The notes beneath the pieces were generated by a model, which was given only the letters and a program-made list of their open reading frames with translations, was not told the DNA's origin and did not search any database. Position numbers and translations under genes: made by a program. A DNA stretch of 35,956 nt from an uncultured Porphyromonadaceae bacterium (GTDB lineage Bacteria > Bacteroidota > Bacteroidia > Bacteroidales > Muribaculaceae), in assembly GCA_947177575.1 (NCBI GenBank), contig CAMWVA010000014.1, forward strand, positions 1-35,956, given 5' to 3'. Positions 9,420-17,987 of this stretch are shown here, one piece after another (within the stretch, counting starts at the first letter, position 1; each line of letters begins with the position of its first letter).

Positions 9420-10284
9420 AAAGACTGTACCAGAGACAGTGGATTTCCGGCGTAAACCGGAATGGCTCAAAATAAAGTTGCCACGAGGCTTCAAGACCAG
9501 TCAGGTAGTGGGCCTACTCAATGAAAGGAATCTGCATACTATCTGTTCAAGCGGTATGTGTCCTAATCGTGGCGAATGCTGGGGGAACGGCACAGCTACT
9601 TTTATGATAGGTGGTAATATATGTACGCGTAGCTGTAAGTTCTGCAATGTGGCTACCGGTCGTCCCGGACCTCTTGAAGAAAAAGAACTTGAGGATATTG
9701 TGGATTCTGTTAAAAAACTTAAACTACGTCATATCGTCATTACTTCTGTAGATCGTGATGATCTGCCTGATTGTGGTGCAGCTCACTGGGCCCAAATGAT
9801 AAGATTATTACGGAAGGAGTGTCCGGATGTGACTATGGAAGTGCTGATACCGGATTTCAAAGGACGTATGGAACTTGTGGATATGGTTATTGCTGAAAAA
9901 CCGGATGTAATATCACATAATCTTGAGACTGTAAGGCGTCTGACGCCAGAAGTACGTTGTTTTGCTACTTACGATACTTCATTAAATGTTATCAGGCACA
10001 TAGCTGAAAGCGGTATTCGTTCGAAATCCGGAATAATGCTTGGTCTTGGCGAAACCAGAGAGGAGATACTTGAAACTATGGATGATTTGCGAAGTGTCGG
10101 ATGTGAAGTCATGACAATAGGCCAGTACCTACAACCTACAAAAGCTCATTATCAGCTACAGGAATATATTACCCCAGAGACGTTTGCTGAATATGGTGAG
10201 ATAGGTTATAAAAAAGGGTTCCGTCATGTTGAGAGTGCTCCTTTAGTGAGGTCAAGTTATCATGCGGAAAAACATGTACTATAG
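9412..10284 (+). CDS. lipA: lipoyl synthase
   Basis: A 290-residue cytoplasmic radical-SAM enzyme that inserts two sulfurs into protein-bound octanoyl groups to make lipoyl cofactors of 2-oxoacid dehydrogenases and the glycine cleavage H protein. The auxiliary [4Fe-4S] cluster ligands are Cys45, Cys50 and Cys56 (CSSGMCPNRGEC). The SAM cluster ligands are Cys71, Cys75 and Cys78 (CTRSCKFC). The C-terminal RSSY (280-283) supplies the serine ligand of the auxiliary cluster. All hallmarks are intact and the length is normal. It overlaps the MiaA-like gene by 8 bp and lies 18 bp before lipB, so lipA and lipB are almost certainly co-expressed. Confidence 0.98.
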   Translation: MNKKTVPETVDFRRKPEWLKIKLPRGFKTSQVVGLLNERNLHTICSSGMCPNRGECWGNGTATFMIGGNICTRSCKFCNVATGRPGPLEEKELEDIVDSVKKLKLRHIVITSVDRDDLPDCGAAHWAQMIRLLRKECPDVTMEVLIPDFKGRMELVDMVIAEKPDVISHNLETVRRLTPEVRCFATYDTSLNVIRHIAESGIRSKSGIMLGLGETREEILETMDDLRSVGCEVMTIGQYLQPTKAHYQLQEYITPETFAEYGEIGYKKGFRHVESAPLVRSSYHAEKHVL

Positions 10285-10302
10285 TTTGCATACCTATAAT
10301 AT

Positions 10303-11046
10303 ATGAAGCTTGTAACTACAGACGGTAAGAATCTTGAATGTATTTTCTTAGGCCGTGCCGATTACAGAGAAGTGTTACAGATGCAACACTATATATTTGA
10401 TAATCTTGTAGCACTGAAACGCAATCATGCTGAGATAACTGGGGGCGAGTGCATTCTGATGGTAGAACATAATGATGTACTGACGTTAGGAAAACACGGT
10501 AAAGATACTAATCTGTTAGTCAGTGAAGAGTCACTACGGGCCCAAGGTATAGAGTGTATACGTATAGAACGCGGCGGAGATATAACTTATCATGGCCCTG
10601 GTCAACTTGTAGTATATCCTATCATCAATCTTGAACGTTATAGCCTTGGTGTTAAGGCGTATGTGAATCTGCTTGAAGAGGCAGTGATACGTTATCTTAA
10701 GACGCATGGTATACATGGAAAAAGAATAGAAGGTGCATCTGGTGTATGGGTAGAATCGGTTGATAAAATCGATTGTAAAATATGTGCTGTAGGAATAAAA
10801 TGCAGCCGTTTTGTCTCTATGCATGGTTTCGCATTAAATGTAACTACTGATCTATCAGCATTTAAGCGTATAAATCCCTGTGGCTTTACTGATCGCGGAG
10901 TAACCTCTATTCAGAAAGAAACCGGAAAATCTCTATCTTTAGAATCCGTAGCTCGATCTATTGCAGATATATTAGGAGAATTATTAGGTCTGCCAGTCGT
11001 ATTTGTAAATAAATCAAATAATTTTACAAATATAGAGGCATTATAA
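10303..11046 (+). CDS. lipB: lipoyl(octanoyl) transferase
   Basis: A 247-residue cytoplasmic acyltransferase that moves octanoate from acyl carrier protein to lipoyl domains, providing the substrate for LipA next door. The motif RGGDITYHGPGQL (90-102) is the LipB signature. The catalytic lysine is Lys159 in KICAVGIK, and the acyl-accepting cysteine is Cys193 in NPCGFTDRG. SMHGFALNV is also conserved. Length is normal, with a short variable tail after residue 230. It follows lipA by 18 bp and precedes udk by 19 bp in the same direction. Confidence 0.98.
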   Translation: MKLVTTDGKNLECIFLGRADYREVLQMQHYIFDNLVALKRNHAEITGGECILMVEHNDVLTLGKHGKDTNLLVSEESLRAQGIECIRIERGGDITYHGPGQLVVYPIINLERYSLGVKAYVNLLEEAVIRYLKTHGIHGKRIEGASGVWVESVDKIDCKICAVGIKCSRFVSMHGFALNVTTDLSAFKRINPCGFTDRGVTSIQKETGKSLSLESVARSIADILGELLGLPVVFVNKSNNFTNIEAL

Positions 11047-11065
11047 CGTAAAACTAATTGAAGAC

Positions 11066-11686
11066 ATGTTGGTAATCGGAATAGCAGGTGGTACAGGTTC
11101 AGGTAAGACCACCGTAGTAAGACGTATAATAGAAAGTCTGCCTAAAGATGAGGTAGCTGTAATTCCGCAGGATTGTTATTATAATGATAATGCCCATATA
11201 CCGTTAGAGGAAAGGCTGAAGATGAATTATGATGAACCTGCTTCAATTGAGTGGAGTCTGCTTGCAAAGCATATTGAGATGCTGAAGAGCGGAAAGGCTA
11301 TTGAGATGCCTACGTATGATTTTCTTACGTGTTCGCGCCAGAAGGAAACTATAAGAATAGAGCCACGTGATGTAGTAGTAGTAGAGGGCATACTTGTACT
11401 GACTAATAAACGTATGCGTGAACTTATGGATGTCAAAGTATTTGTAGATGCAGATGCAGATGACCGTCTTATACGAGTTATAAAACGTGACTGTATTGAA
11501 AGAGGACGTACGCCCGAAATGGTGATAGAACGTTATCAGCAGACTCTTAAGCCTATGCATGAGCTTTATATAGAGCCTTCTAAGCGTTGTGCCGATCTGA
11601 TAATTCCTCAGGGCGGTAACAATAGTGTTGCCATAAAATTACTGACTGACTATATACGTTCGCTTCTTAAGTCGAATAAGCACTAA
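11066..11686 (+). CDS. udk: uridine kinase
   Basis: A 206-residue cytoplasmic nucleoside kinase that phosphorylates uridine and cytidine in pyrimidine salvage. The P-loop GGTGSGKTT lies at 8-16, with the family's QDCYY about residue 35 and the NYDEPASIEW segment that binds the nucleoside base. VVVEGILVL is the Walker B strand and DADADDRLIRVIKRD is the lid-region motif of the family. Length is typical. It sits 19 bp behind lipB and 11 bp before lptB, in the long co-directional run. Confidence 0.97.
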   Translation: MLVIGIAGGTGSGKTTVVRRIIESLPKDEVAVIPQDCYYNDNAHIPLEERLKMNYDEPASIEWSLLAKHIEMLKSGKAIEMPTYDFLTCSRQKETIRIEPRDVVVVEGILVLTNKRMRELMDVKVFVDADADDRLIRVIKRDCIERGRTPEMVIERYQQTLKPMHELYIEPSKRCADLIIPQGGNNSVAIKLLTDYIRSLLKSNKH

Positions 11687-11697
11687 AGAGTAAATAA

Positions 11698-12645
11698 ATG
11701 TTTTTTAAGAAAAAGAAAACATCTGTATTGCCTCCGGCAGAAGAATCTTTGCCAGTCAGAGAGGGAGAACAGGTACCAATGCCTGATATGCAACTGCGTG
11801 AGCAGGAGACTGAAATAATGGATAGTGCTAACGGCATGACGGAGGACATAACTATTGAAAGCGAGCAACCCGTCAAAGGTGTACTGAGGACAGACAATCT
11901 TGTGAAACGTTATGGAAAGCGAACGGTGGCTAATCATGTGTCAATAGATGTAACACAGGGCGAGATTGTAGGGTTGTTAGGACCAAACGGTGCCGGTAAG
12001 ACTACTACTTTCTATATGACTACAGGGCTTATAACTCCGAATGAGGGTAAGATATTTCTTGATGAGCGTAATATAACCTCATATCCTGTATATAAACGAG
12101 CACAGTTAGGTATCGGTTATTTAGCTCAGGAAGCCTCAGTATTTAGGAAACTGAGTGTGGAAAATAATATTCGTGCTGTACTTGAGATGACAGCACTTAG
12201 TAAAGAAGAACAGCGTGAGAAACTTGAAAGTCTGTTAGATGAATTCAATCTGCATCATGTGCGTCATAATTTAGGTGACCAATTAAGCGGTGGTGAGCGA
12301 CGTCGGACCGAGATAGCAAGGTGTCTGGCTATTAATCCACGCTTTATTATGCTTGATGAGCCCTTTGCAGGAGTTGACCCGATAGCTGTAGAAGATATTC
12401 AGTCAGTTGTGTACCGTTTGAAAGAGAAGAATATCGGTATTCTCATCACTGACCATAATGCACCGGAAACCCTAAGTATTACAGATCGTGCTTATCTGTT
12501 GTTCGAGGGCAAGATACTATTTCAGGGTACAAGCGAACAATTGGCAGAAAATCCAGTGGTAAGAGAAAAGTATCTGGGCCGTAATTTTGTGTTCAGACGT
12601 AAACATTTTGATTTTCCTGACACTACTGCATCAGATGTAAAATGA
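11698..12645 (+). CDS. lptB: LPS export ABC transporter ATP-binding protein
   Basis: The ATPase that drives the LptFG membrane pair to extract lipopolysaccharide from the inner membrane. Motifs in order are Walker A GPNGAGKTT (from 95), signature LSGGERRR (about 196), Walker B IMLDEPFAGVDP (about 216-227) and the switch histidine in ITDHN (about 250). A usual LptB starts close to VLRTDNLVKRYG, here residue 61, so the protein carries an extra N-terminal piece: MFFKKKKTSV, then an acidic low-complexity stretch. Internal ATGs (such as residue 47, at 11836) could give a nearly normal length, so the start is uncertain. The gene is 11 bp behind udk and overlaps the CPBP gene by 4 bp (ATGA). Confidence 0.94.
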   Translation: MFFKKKKTSVLPPAEESLPVREGEQVPMPDMQLREQETEIMDSANGMTEDITIESEQPVKGVLRTDNLVKRYGKRTVANHVSIDVTQGEIVGLLGPNGAGKTTTFYMTTGLITPNEGKIFLDERNITSYPVYKRAQLGIGYLAQEASVFRKLSVENNIRAVLEMTALSKEEQREKLESLLDEFNLHHVRHNLGDQLSGGERRRTEIARCLAINPRFIMLDEPFAGVDPIAVEDIQSVVYRLKEKNIGILITDHNAPETLSITDRAYLLFEGKILFQGTSEQLAENPVVREKYLGRNFVFRRKHFDFPDTTASDVK

Positions 12646-13541
12646 CGATTATCGGAAAAAAAAATTATCTCACTACACCTTCACGTGGTGTGGTGGGTAT
12701 GGGTATACTGCTGATTGGTCTTTTTGTAGGTCTAATACTGACGGTATGTATTTCAAGCTGTTTTGTATCTGGTGAGCCTACACGGACAGAATTGTTATGG
12801 CAATCAGTAGTTCAGAGTATAATGGCCTTCATTATTCCGACACTGGTTGTAGAGCGATATTTAGGTTATGCACCTTTATCTTTTTCAGGGTTATCAGAAC
12901 GACCTAATATAATAACTTTAGTGTGGGTTATAATAATTTATATATGTGGTTATACTGTATTAGGCCAGATAATAACTTATAACGAAGCTTTTCATCTTCC
13001 TAAATCATTACATACTCTTGAAAATACTTTGCGTAGCTGGGAAGAGAATGCAGCTGCTACTACAGCTCTTATACTTGATTCTTCTACTGTAGGAGGGCTT
13101 ATAGCAGAGATAATAGTAGTCGGTGTATTAACAGGCATGGCTGAAGAAATATTTTTCAGAGGTGGAATACAACGTATATTGTATCGAAGCGGTTGTAATA
13201 TACATATTGCCATTTGGGGTACAGCTGTAGTGTTCAGTGCATTACACATGCAGTTTTTCGGGTTTCTTCCACGCCTTCTGTTAGGAGCTTTCTTTGGTTA
13301 TCTGCTTTATTGGAGCAATAGTCTATGGCCTGGTATTTTTGCTCATGCACTTAACAATTCGCTTTATGTGACTGCTGTATGGTTGGATAAACGCGGGATA
13401 ATCAGTCAAGATATACTTGAAACAGGAGTGGTCAGCCAGGGGATGCCATGGATGGCTATAGTGAGTGCTCTTGTAAGTGCCGGGGTAATTACAGTAGCTA
13501 TGCAAAGTATTAAAAAAAGACATAATAAATCAATCGGCTGA
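12642..13541 (+). CDS. CPBP family intramembrane glutamic endopeptidase
   Basis: A 299-residue inner-membrane protein of the CAAX protease/bacteriocin-processing (Abi) family. About seven to eight hydrophobic helices are visible. The catalytic-site motifs are present: paired glutamates with arginine in EEIFFRGG (about 168-175), a histidine in FSALHMQ (about 201), and HALNNS (about 235-240). Family members cleave membrane proteins or prenylated peptides; the substrate here is unknown. Translation probably couples to lptB through the 4-bp ATGA overlap, which suggests an envelope-related job, but that is inference. holA follows after 34 bp. Confidence 0.92.
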   Translation: MTIIGKKNYLTTPSRGVVGMGILLIGLFVGLILTVCISSCFVSGEPTRTELLWQSVVQSIMAFIIPTLVVERYLGYAPLSFSGLSERPNIITLVWVIIIYICGYTVLGQIITYNEAFHLPKSLHTLENTLRSWEENAAATTALILDSSTVGGLIAEIIVVGVLTGMAEEIFFRGGIQRILYRSGCNIHIAIWGTAVVFSALHMQFFGFLPRLLLGAFFGYLLYWSNSLWPGIFAHALNNSLYVTAVWLDKRGIISQDILETGVVSQGMPWMAIVSALVSAGVITVAMQSIKKRHNKSIG

Positions 13542-13575
13542 TATCCTTGAAGCCGTATAGAAAAGCATACCGCAG

Positions 13576-14616
13576 ATGGCTAAAAAATCAGAAATAGGCT
13601 ACCGAGATATTCTGAGTTCAATAAGACAAAAGAATTTTGCTTCGGTCTATATACTTATGGGGGAGGAGCCCTACTATCTTGATTTACTCACTAAAGCACT
13701 TGAGGCTAAGGTTATCGAAGATGAAACCACAAGAGAATTTAATAGTGTAGTGTTCTATGGTGCAGATGCAAGTATCGAAAAGGTCGTTGCAAGTGCACAG
13801 CAATTTCCGGCTATGGGAGGTTTACAACTGGTAATTCTGAAAGAAGCTCAGAGTATGCCCCAAGCTAAAAAGAGTCTCGATAAACTGGAAGGATATGTAA
13901 CACATCCTAACAAGACTACTGTGCTGGTGATAGTATTTAAAGATGATGTTCTATCATCAACTTCCAAATTAATTAAAGCTGCCTCTAAAGGTGGAGCAAT
14001 AGTTTATAACAGTGAAAAATTACGTGATTATCAGTTGCCATCGGCAGTTAAAGATTATTGCCAGCATAAAGGATTCAAAATAGAAGACAAAGCCGCTACT
14101 TTACTGAGCGAGTATATAGGATCACCACTATCAAAGCTTTTTGGGGAGATAGATAAATTATGTGTGGCTGTGCCTAAAGAAGCGGGACGCATCACTGTAG
14201 CAGATATAGAACAGAATATAGGCATTTCAAAAGACTATAATAATTTCGAGCTTGTCAAAGCTTTATCACGTCGGGACTATGTAACAGCTATGGGAATAGT
14301 GACGTATTTTAAGTCAAATCCTAAACAGAATCCTGTAGTTATGACTACAACAACACTGTTTAATTTCTATGTACGTCTTGTATTGGCATTGTTCAGTTCT
14401 GACCGTTCAGACAGCGGCTTAATGAAGGAACTTGAAGTAAAAAATATATGGGCTCTGACAGATGTAAAAGCAGGTATAGAAAATTATAATGCAGTCCAGG
14501 CTGTGGAGGCAATACACGTATTGCGTGATTTTGACTGTAAGACTAAGGGAATCGGCTCGAGTCAAAATGAGTATGAATTACTTCGGGAGCTAATATTCAG
14601 ATTAGTGACATTATAA
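13576..14616 (+). CDS. holA: DNA polymerase III subunit delta
   Basis: A 346-residue clamp-loader subunit that opens the beta clamp during replication. The N-terminal opening ASVYILMGEEPYYLDLLTKAL (about 17-37) is the family start, followed by the ATPase-like but nucleotide-free domain (VTHPNKTTVLVIVFKDD) and the lid with SPLSKLFGEIDKL. The C-terminal helical collar domain contains FELVKALSRRDY and ends LLRELIFRLVTL. Length is normal. It lies 34 bp after the CPBP gene and 10 bp before the EFR1-type gene. Confidence 0.95.
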   Translation: MAKKSEIGYRDILSSIRQKNFASVYILMGEEPYYLDLLTKALEAKVIEDETTREFNSVVFYGADASIEKVVASAQQFPAMGGLQLVILKEAQSMPQAKKSLDKLEGYVTHPNKTTVLVIVFKDDVLSSTSKLIKAASKGGAIVYNSEKLRDYQLPSAVKDYCQHKGFKIEDKAATLLSEYIGSPLSKLFGEIDKLCVAVPKEAGRITVADIEQNIGISKDYNNFELVKALSRRDYVTAMGIVTYFKSNPKQNPVVMTTTTLFNFYVRLVLALFSSDRSDSGLMKELEVKNIWALTDVKAGIENYNAVQAVEAIHVLRDFDCKTKGIGSSQNEYELLRELIFRLVTL

Positions 14617-14626
14617 GTAAAGCAAA

Positions 14627-15400
14627 ATGATATATTATTTTACCGGTAACGGCAACAGTGGTTATGTAGCTGCACGTATCGGAAGTTATCTACATGATTG
14701 TATAGAAAAAATAGGTGACTCTACCAGATTGTGTGTATCTGCCGAAGATAATGGTATAGGTTTGGTATTTCCAGTATATGCCTGGGGTGTGGCCCCACCG
14801 GTTACAGATTTTATAAACGGCTGGACCCTTGATGATATAAGGCGGATTAATACAGAAAAGATACCTGTATGGGCGGTTATGACCTGTGGTGATGAAGCAG
14901 GAGCATGTAGTGATATGCTTATTAAAATACTTGGAAAGAAAGGAATCAGCTTAGCAGGTGTATGGAGTATTATAATGCCTAATACATACGTGATTTTACC
15001 TGGTTTTGATGTAGATAGCCATGTGTTAGCACAGCAGAAGCTTACTTCAGCTATGGGGCGTATAAAAGAAATAGGAGATAAAATACAATCTTGTACATGG
15101 GAGACAGATGTGTGGCGTGGCAGCTGGCCACGTCTTAAGACACATCTTGTTTATCCATTGTTCAGGCGTTGGGGAATTAATCCCAAAAAGTGGAGTAAGG
15201 GAGAAGAGTGCATCAAATGCGGACAATGTGCCCGAGTCTGTCCTGTAGATAATATTCGAATGACACCAACCGGTCCTATATGGGGTAATAATTGCAAATC
15301 CTGTATGGCATGTTATCATAATTGTCCTAATCATTCCCTTGAATATGGAAAAGTTACTGTCAAAAAGGGACAATATAGAATCAAGGATTATGAGCTTTAG
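14627..15400 (+). CDS. EFR1-type flavodoxin/ferredoxin fusion protein
   Basis: A 257-residue cytoplasmic redox protein. The N-terminal part resembles a flavodoxin (IYYFTGNGNSGYVAARIG, an FMN phosphate loop, then VFPVYAWGVAPPV). The C-terminal part has two [4Fe-4S] binding motifs of the ferredoxin type, CIKCGQCARVCP (about 195-206) and CKSCMACYHNCP (about 223-234). This arrangement is that of the EFR1 family ferrodoxins common in anaerobes, whose partners are mostly unknown. It is the last gene of the co-directional run, 10 bp behind holA, and 194 bp from the polysaccharide cassette. Confidence 0.93.
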   Translation: MIYYFTGNGNSGYVAARIGSYLHDCIEKIGDSTRLCVSAEDNGIGLVFPVYAWGVAPPVTDFINGWTLDDIRRINTEKIPVWAVMTCGDEAGACSDMLIKILGKKGISLAGVWSIIMPNTYVILPGFDVDSHVLAQQKLTSAMGRIKEIGDKIQSCTWETDVWRGSWPRLKTHLVYPLFRRWGINPKKWSKGEECIKCGQCARVCPVDNIRMTPTGPIWGNNCKSCMACYHNCPNHSLEYGKVTVKKGQYRIKDYEL

Positions 15401-15492
15401 ATAATATACTTTCAGTCCAATACTGAGAGACATCATTTTATAGTTAGGAAAGTAATGATATAGATAGCTTCTTCACTATTGAGATTAAAATA

Positions 15493-15524
15493 TTTGTCTG
15501 AATAAAAAGAATAAACTAACTTTG
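15493..15524 (+). promoter_or_regulatory. Bacteroidetes-type promoter for the polysaccharide cassette
   Basis: TTTG at 15493-15496, a 20-nt spacer, and TAACTTTG at 15517-15524. Transcription should start near 15531, giving a leader of about 64 nt before the ATG at 15595. This makes the three following genes an independent unit. Confidence 0.72.
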
Positions 15525-15594
15525 CCTATAAGGAGTAAGAATAGACTTTGCTTCCTTGGAATAACTAAAGTATATAACCCAAATAATAAAAAAC

Positions 15595-17967
15595 ATGCGT
15601 CTTGTAACGCCATTCCCTCACACTTTAGCAACAGATGTGAAGACTGTAGGAGTAAATACCACCTTACCCTTAGCTGGGTTGGGAAAGATAATCTCTGTCA
15701 AAATCTTATGCAGATTCGTTCTGAGAAAATGGTGGATACCGCTGGCGGGTATGATAGCTGGAGGGACCATCGGTTTTATTTTAGGTAAATTACAAAGTTC
15801 GGAAGTCAGACGAGCTATAAAGGTTATGGTAATTCCGGATCGGAATGAAACTTCATCACCTCCTGATCTTCTTGGCTCTTTAGGTGGAATCCAGAAATTC
15901 AATTATGATAATGATATAGCTATTCTTAAATCAACTACTCTTATGAGGGAAGTTGTAGAAGAACTGGATTTACAGGGCTTGCTTTATGATTGTAACGGGT
16001 GGCCGAAAACTCTTATATATGATCATAATAAATTACTGACAGCTAAAGTAACCGGAAATATGTTTATAAGGAGTTTCAGAATCAGGTTCAGTTCCGGCTT
16101 ACATAGCGGATTACTTGAGATAAGGGGAGATACTGAGGGAAAAACAAAAAGTTCTAAAATAGAATTGGGAAATAAGGATTCGGGAGATACAATAGCAGTT
16201 GATGGAGGCAGTATAATACTTAACCTGACTGTCGAGGGGGATAGAATCCGAAATGGTAAGTTTGAATATGAATATATGACCGTACCAGAACGTAGCAGTC
16301 AGTTGTTAAAGGGATTGACTATAATAAAATCTCAGGATAAGAGTAGAATAATTACTCTTGAGTATACTTCGCAATCATATCTGCTAAATGACAGATTATT
16401 GATGACATTATACGAATTGTATAACAATTATAACCAATCTCAAAAGACAAGACGTCTATTTGAGAAAGAGAAATTTTTTCTAAGCCGAGTTGAAAAAGTA
16501 GAATATGAGTTGCAAAAGATAGACAGTATTCTTAGTTCGCTTCTTATATTAAACCCATACGCTGCGGCTTATCTGGAGTTAGGAAGTAATCTTATTAATG
16601 AGGAGCTCCAATCAAGAAATCTAGTAATAGAAAGTGATAAATTATCATCACGTATTGAGCAAGCTCTGATAAATATCTATGAGTTGACTCCGGAAGAACC
16701 AATTTCTTATTCACTTACAGAACTGAGACCGGTAGTAGGGGAAATAATCAATGAACATAATTATCTTATAGAGCGTAGAGCACAACTTATTGAAGAAAGC
16801 AGTGAAGTGTCGCCAATAGTAACAGATTTAGACGAGTCTATCAGAAGACGTAGAGAAGCTATTATTAATTATCTTGAGACATTGCGATGGGAGCTGCCGC
16901 TGTCCTTAAGTGTGTCGAGACAATATAATGAAGAGATAGACAGTATGTTGCAGCGTTTACCAGATGATTTTACCAAAGTTACCCATATACGTCGGCAACA
17001 GGTGATAAAAGAGAATATTTATCAACAGTTATTAAAGCAAAGAGAGGAGACCGCTCTATTGATAAATGATGTTTCTGACCGTATGGAACTTGTTGAATTA
17101 CCCTATAATACGGCTTTAGCTAAAATAGATATAGAGTTAGCAGTCTTTTTAGGTATGATATTAGGTACAGTAGGCGGAATTATTATAATTGTAGGTATGG
17201 TAACTATAAGTAAAAAAATAGTCAGTCATCATCAGTTGAAAAGTTTAGGTTTACCTATAATAGGAGAAGTATCAAAGGCCAAAGTATTGGATGAAGGTAC
17301 TATTATGAAAATGAAAAAATATGAGTCACATTATAATAAGAATAAATATGATGAAAAAACAGTAGAAGAGTTTAGGTTAATACGTAGTAATCTTATGCGA
17401 GGTAAGAAGATAGGAAATTATAAAGCAACTATAATGGTAACTTCGATTGACCAAAGTTGTGGAAAAACATTTGTAGCACTACAATTAGCACGCTCATTCA
17501 CAAAAATTGGTAAACGAGTATTGTTAATAGATCTAAATTTTCGTTCTATGAATGGTTTGTCTGAAGCTTTGCTATGGCCAAGATATGGAATAACTCAATT
17601 GCTTCTACAACCGATACTTTCTTTTAAGGATTTTAATTTAGCCTGTCGGAAAATAGACAATATGTTATCAGTAATACCTATAGGAAACTTTAAAAATTTA
17701 GCATTAGATTTATTAGGTAATGAACGGTTGGAAAATATTATTGATACTTATCATGAAGAATATGATGTTATCGTATTGGATACAGTAGCGGCAGATATAT
17801 ATGCTGATGCTCGACTGATAGGGCGATGTGCTGACCATAAGGTAATAGTGATAAAGACAGGACAAACTGAACAGAATAAATTAAACGAAGTAATGGCAAG
17901 ATGTACTGAAGAAGAGTATAGAAAAAGTTGTATAATAATTAATTGCTTCGATGATATATACTACTGA
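15595..17967 (+). CDS. Wzc-like polysaccharide chain-length protein with altered BY-kinase domain
   Basis: A 790-residue inner-membrane protein of the Wzz/GumC plus BY-kinase architecture that controls polymer length and export in capsule or exopolysaccharide systems. Two membrane helices (about 46-64 and 515-540) bracket a large periplasmic domain with coiled-coil stretches and the Wzz-like start IKVMVIPDRNE. After the second helix come the oligomerisation motif EEFRLIR and the P-loop domain. Here the motifs depart from consensus: Walker A reads SIDQSCGKT (about 616-624) where E. coli Wzc has a glycine at its first position, Walker A-prime reads LLIDLNFR (D-x-N-x-R, not D-x-D-x-R), and Walker B reads VIVLDTVAAD, not DTPP. 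The tail has only two closing tyrosines (FDDIYY), not the usual cluster. The kinase may be weak or inactive. First gene of the cassette, 20 bp before the next. Confidence 0.9.
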   Translation: MRLVTPFPHTLATDVKTVGVNTTLPLAGLGKIISVKILCRFVLRKWWIPLAGMIAGGTIGFILGKLQSSEVRRAIKVMVIPDRNETSSPPDLLGSLGGIQKFNYDNDIAILKSTTLMREVVEELDLQGLLYDCNGWPKTLIYDHNKLLTAKVTGNMFIRSFRIRFSSGLHSGLLEIRGDTEGKTKSSKIELGNKDSGDTIAVDGGSIILNLTVEGDRIRNGKFEYEYMTVPERSSQLLKGLTIIKSQDKSRIITLEYTSQSYLLNDRLLMTLYELYNNYNQSQKTRRLFEKEKFFLSRVEKVEYELQKIDSILSSLLILNPYAAAYLELGSNLINEELQSRNLVIESDKLSSRIEQALINIYELTPEEPISYSLTELRPVVGEIINEHNYLIERRAQLIEESSEVSPIVTDLDESIRRRREAIINYLETLRWELPLSLSVSRQYNEEIDSMLQRLPDDFTKVTHIRRQQVIKENIYQQLLKQREETALLINDVSDRMELVELPYNTALAKIDIELAVFLGMILGTVGGIIIIVGMVTISKKIVSHHQLKSLGLPIIGEVSKAKVLDEGTIMKMKKYESHYNKNKYDEKTVEEFRLIRSNLMRGKKIGNYKATIMVTSIDQSCGKTFVALQLARSFTKIGKRVLLIDLNFRSMNGLSEALLWPRYGITQLLLQPILSFKDFNLACRKIDNMLSVIPIGNFKNLALDLLGNERLENIIDTYHEEYDVIVLDTVAADIYADARLIGRCADHKVIVIKTGQTEQNKLNEVMARCTEEEYRKSCIIINCFDDIYY

Positions 17968-17987
17968 AATACTATAAATAAACTTTT

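Noticed and set aside
15522-15788. 88-residue ORF at the start of the polysaccharide cassette
   Set aside because: It is a shadow of the Wzc-like gene in another frame and starts at the promoter itself.
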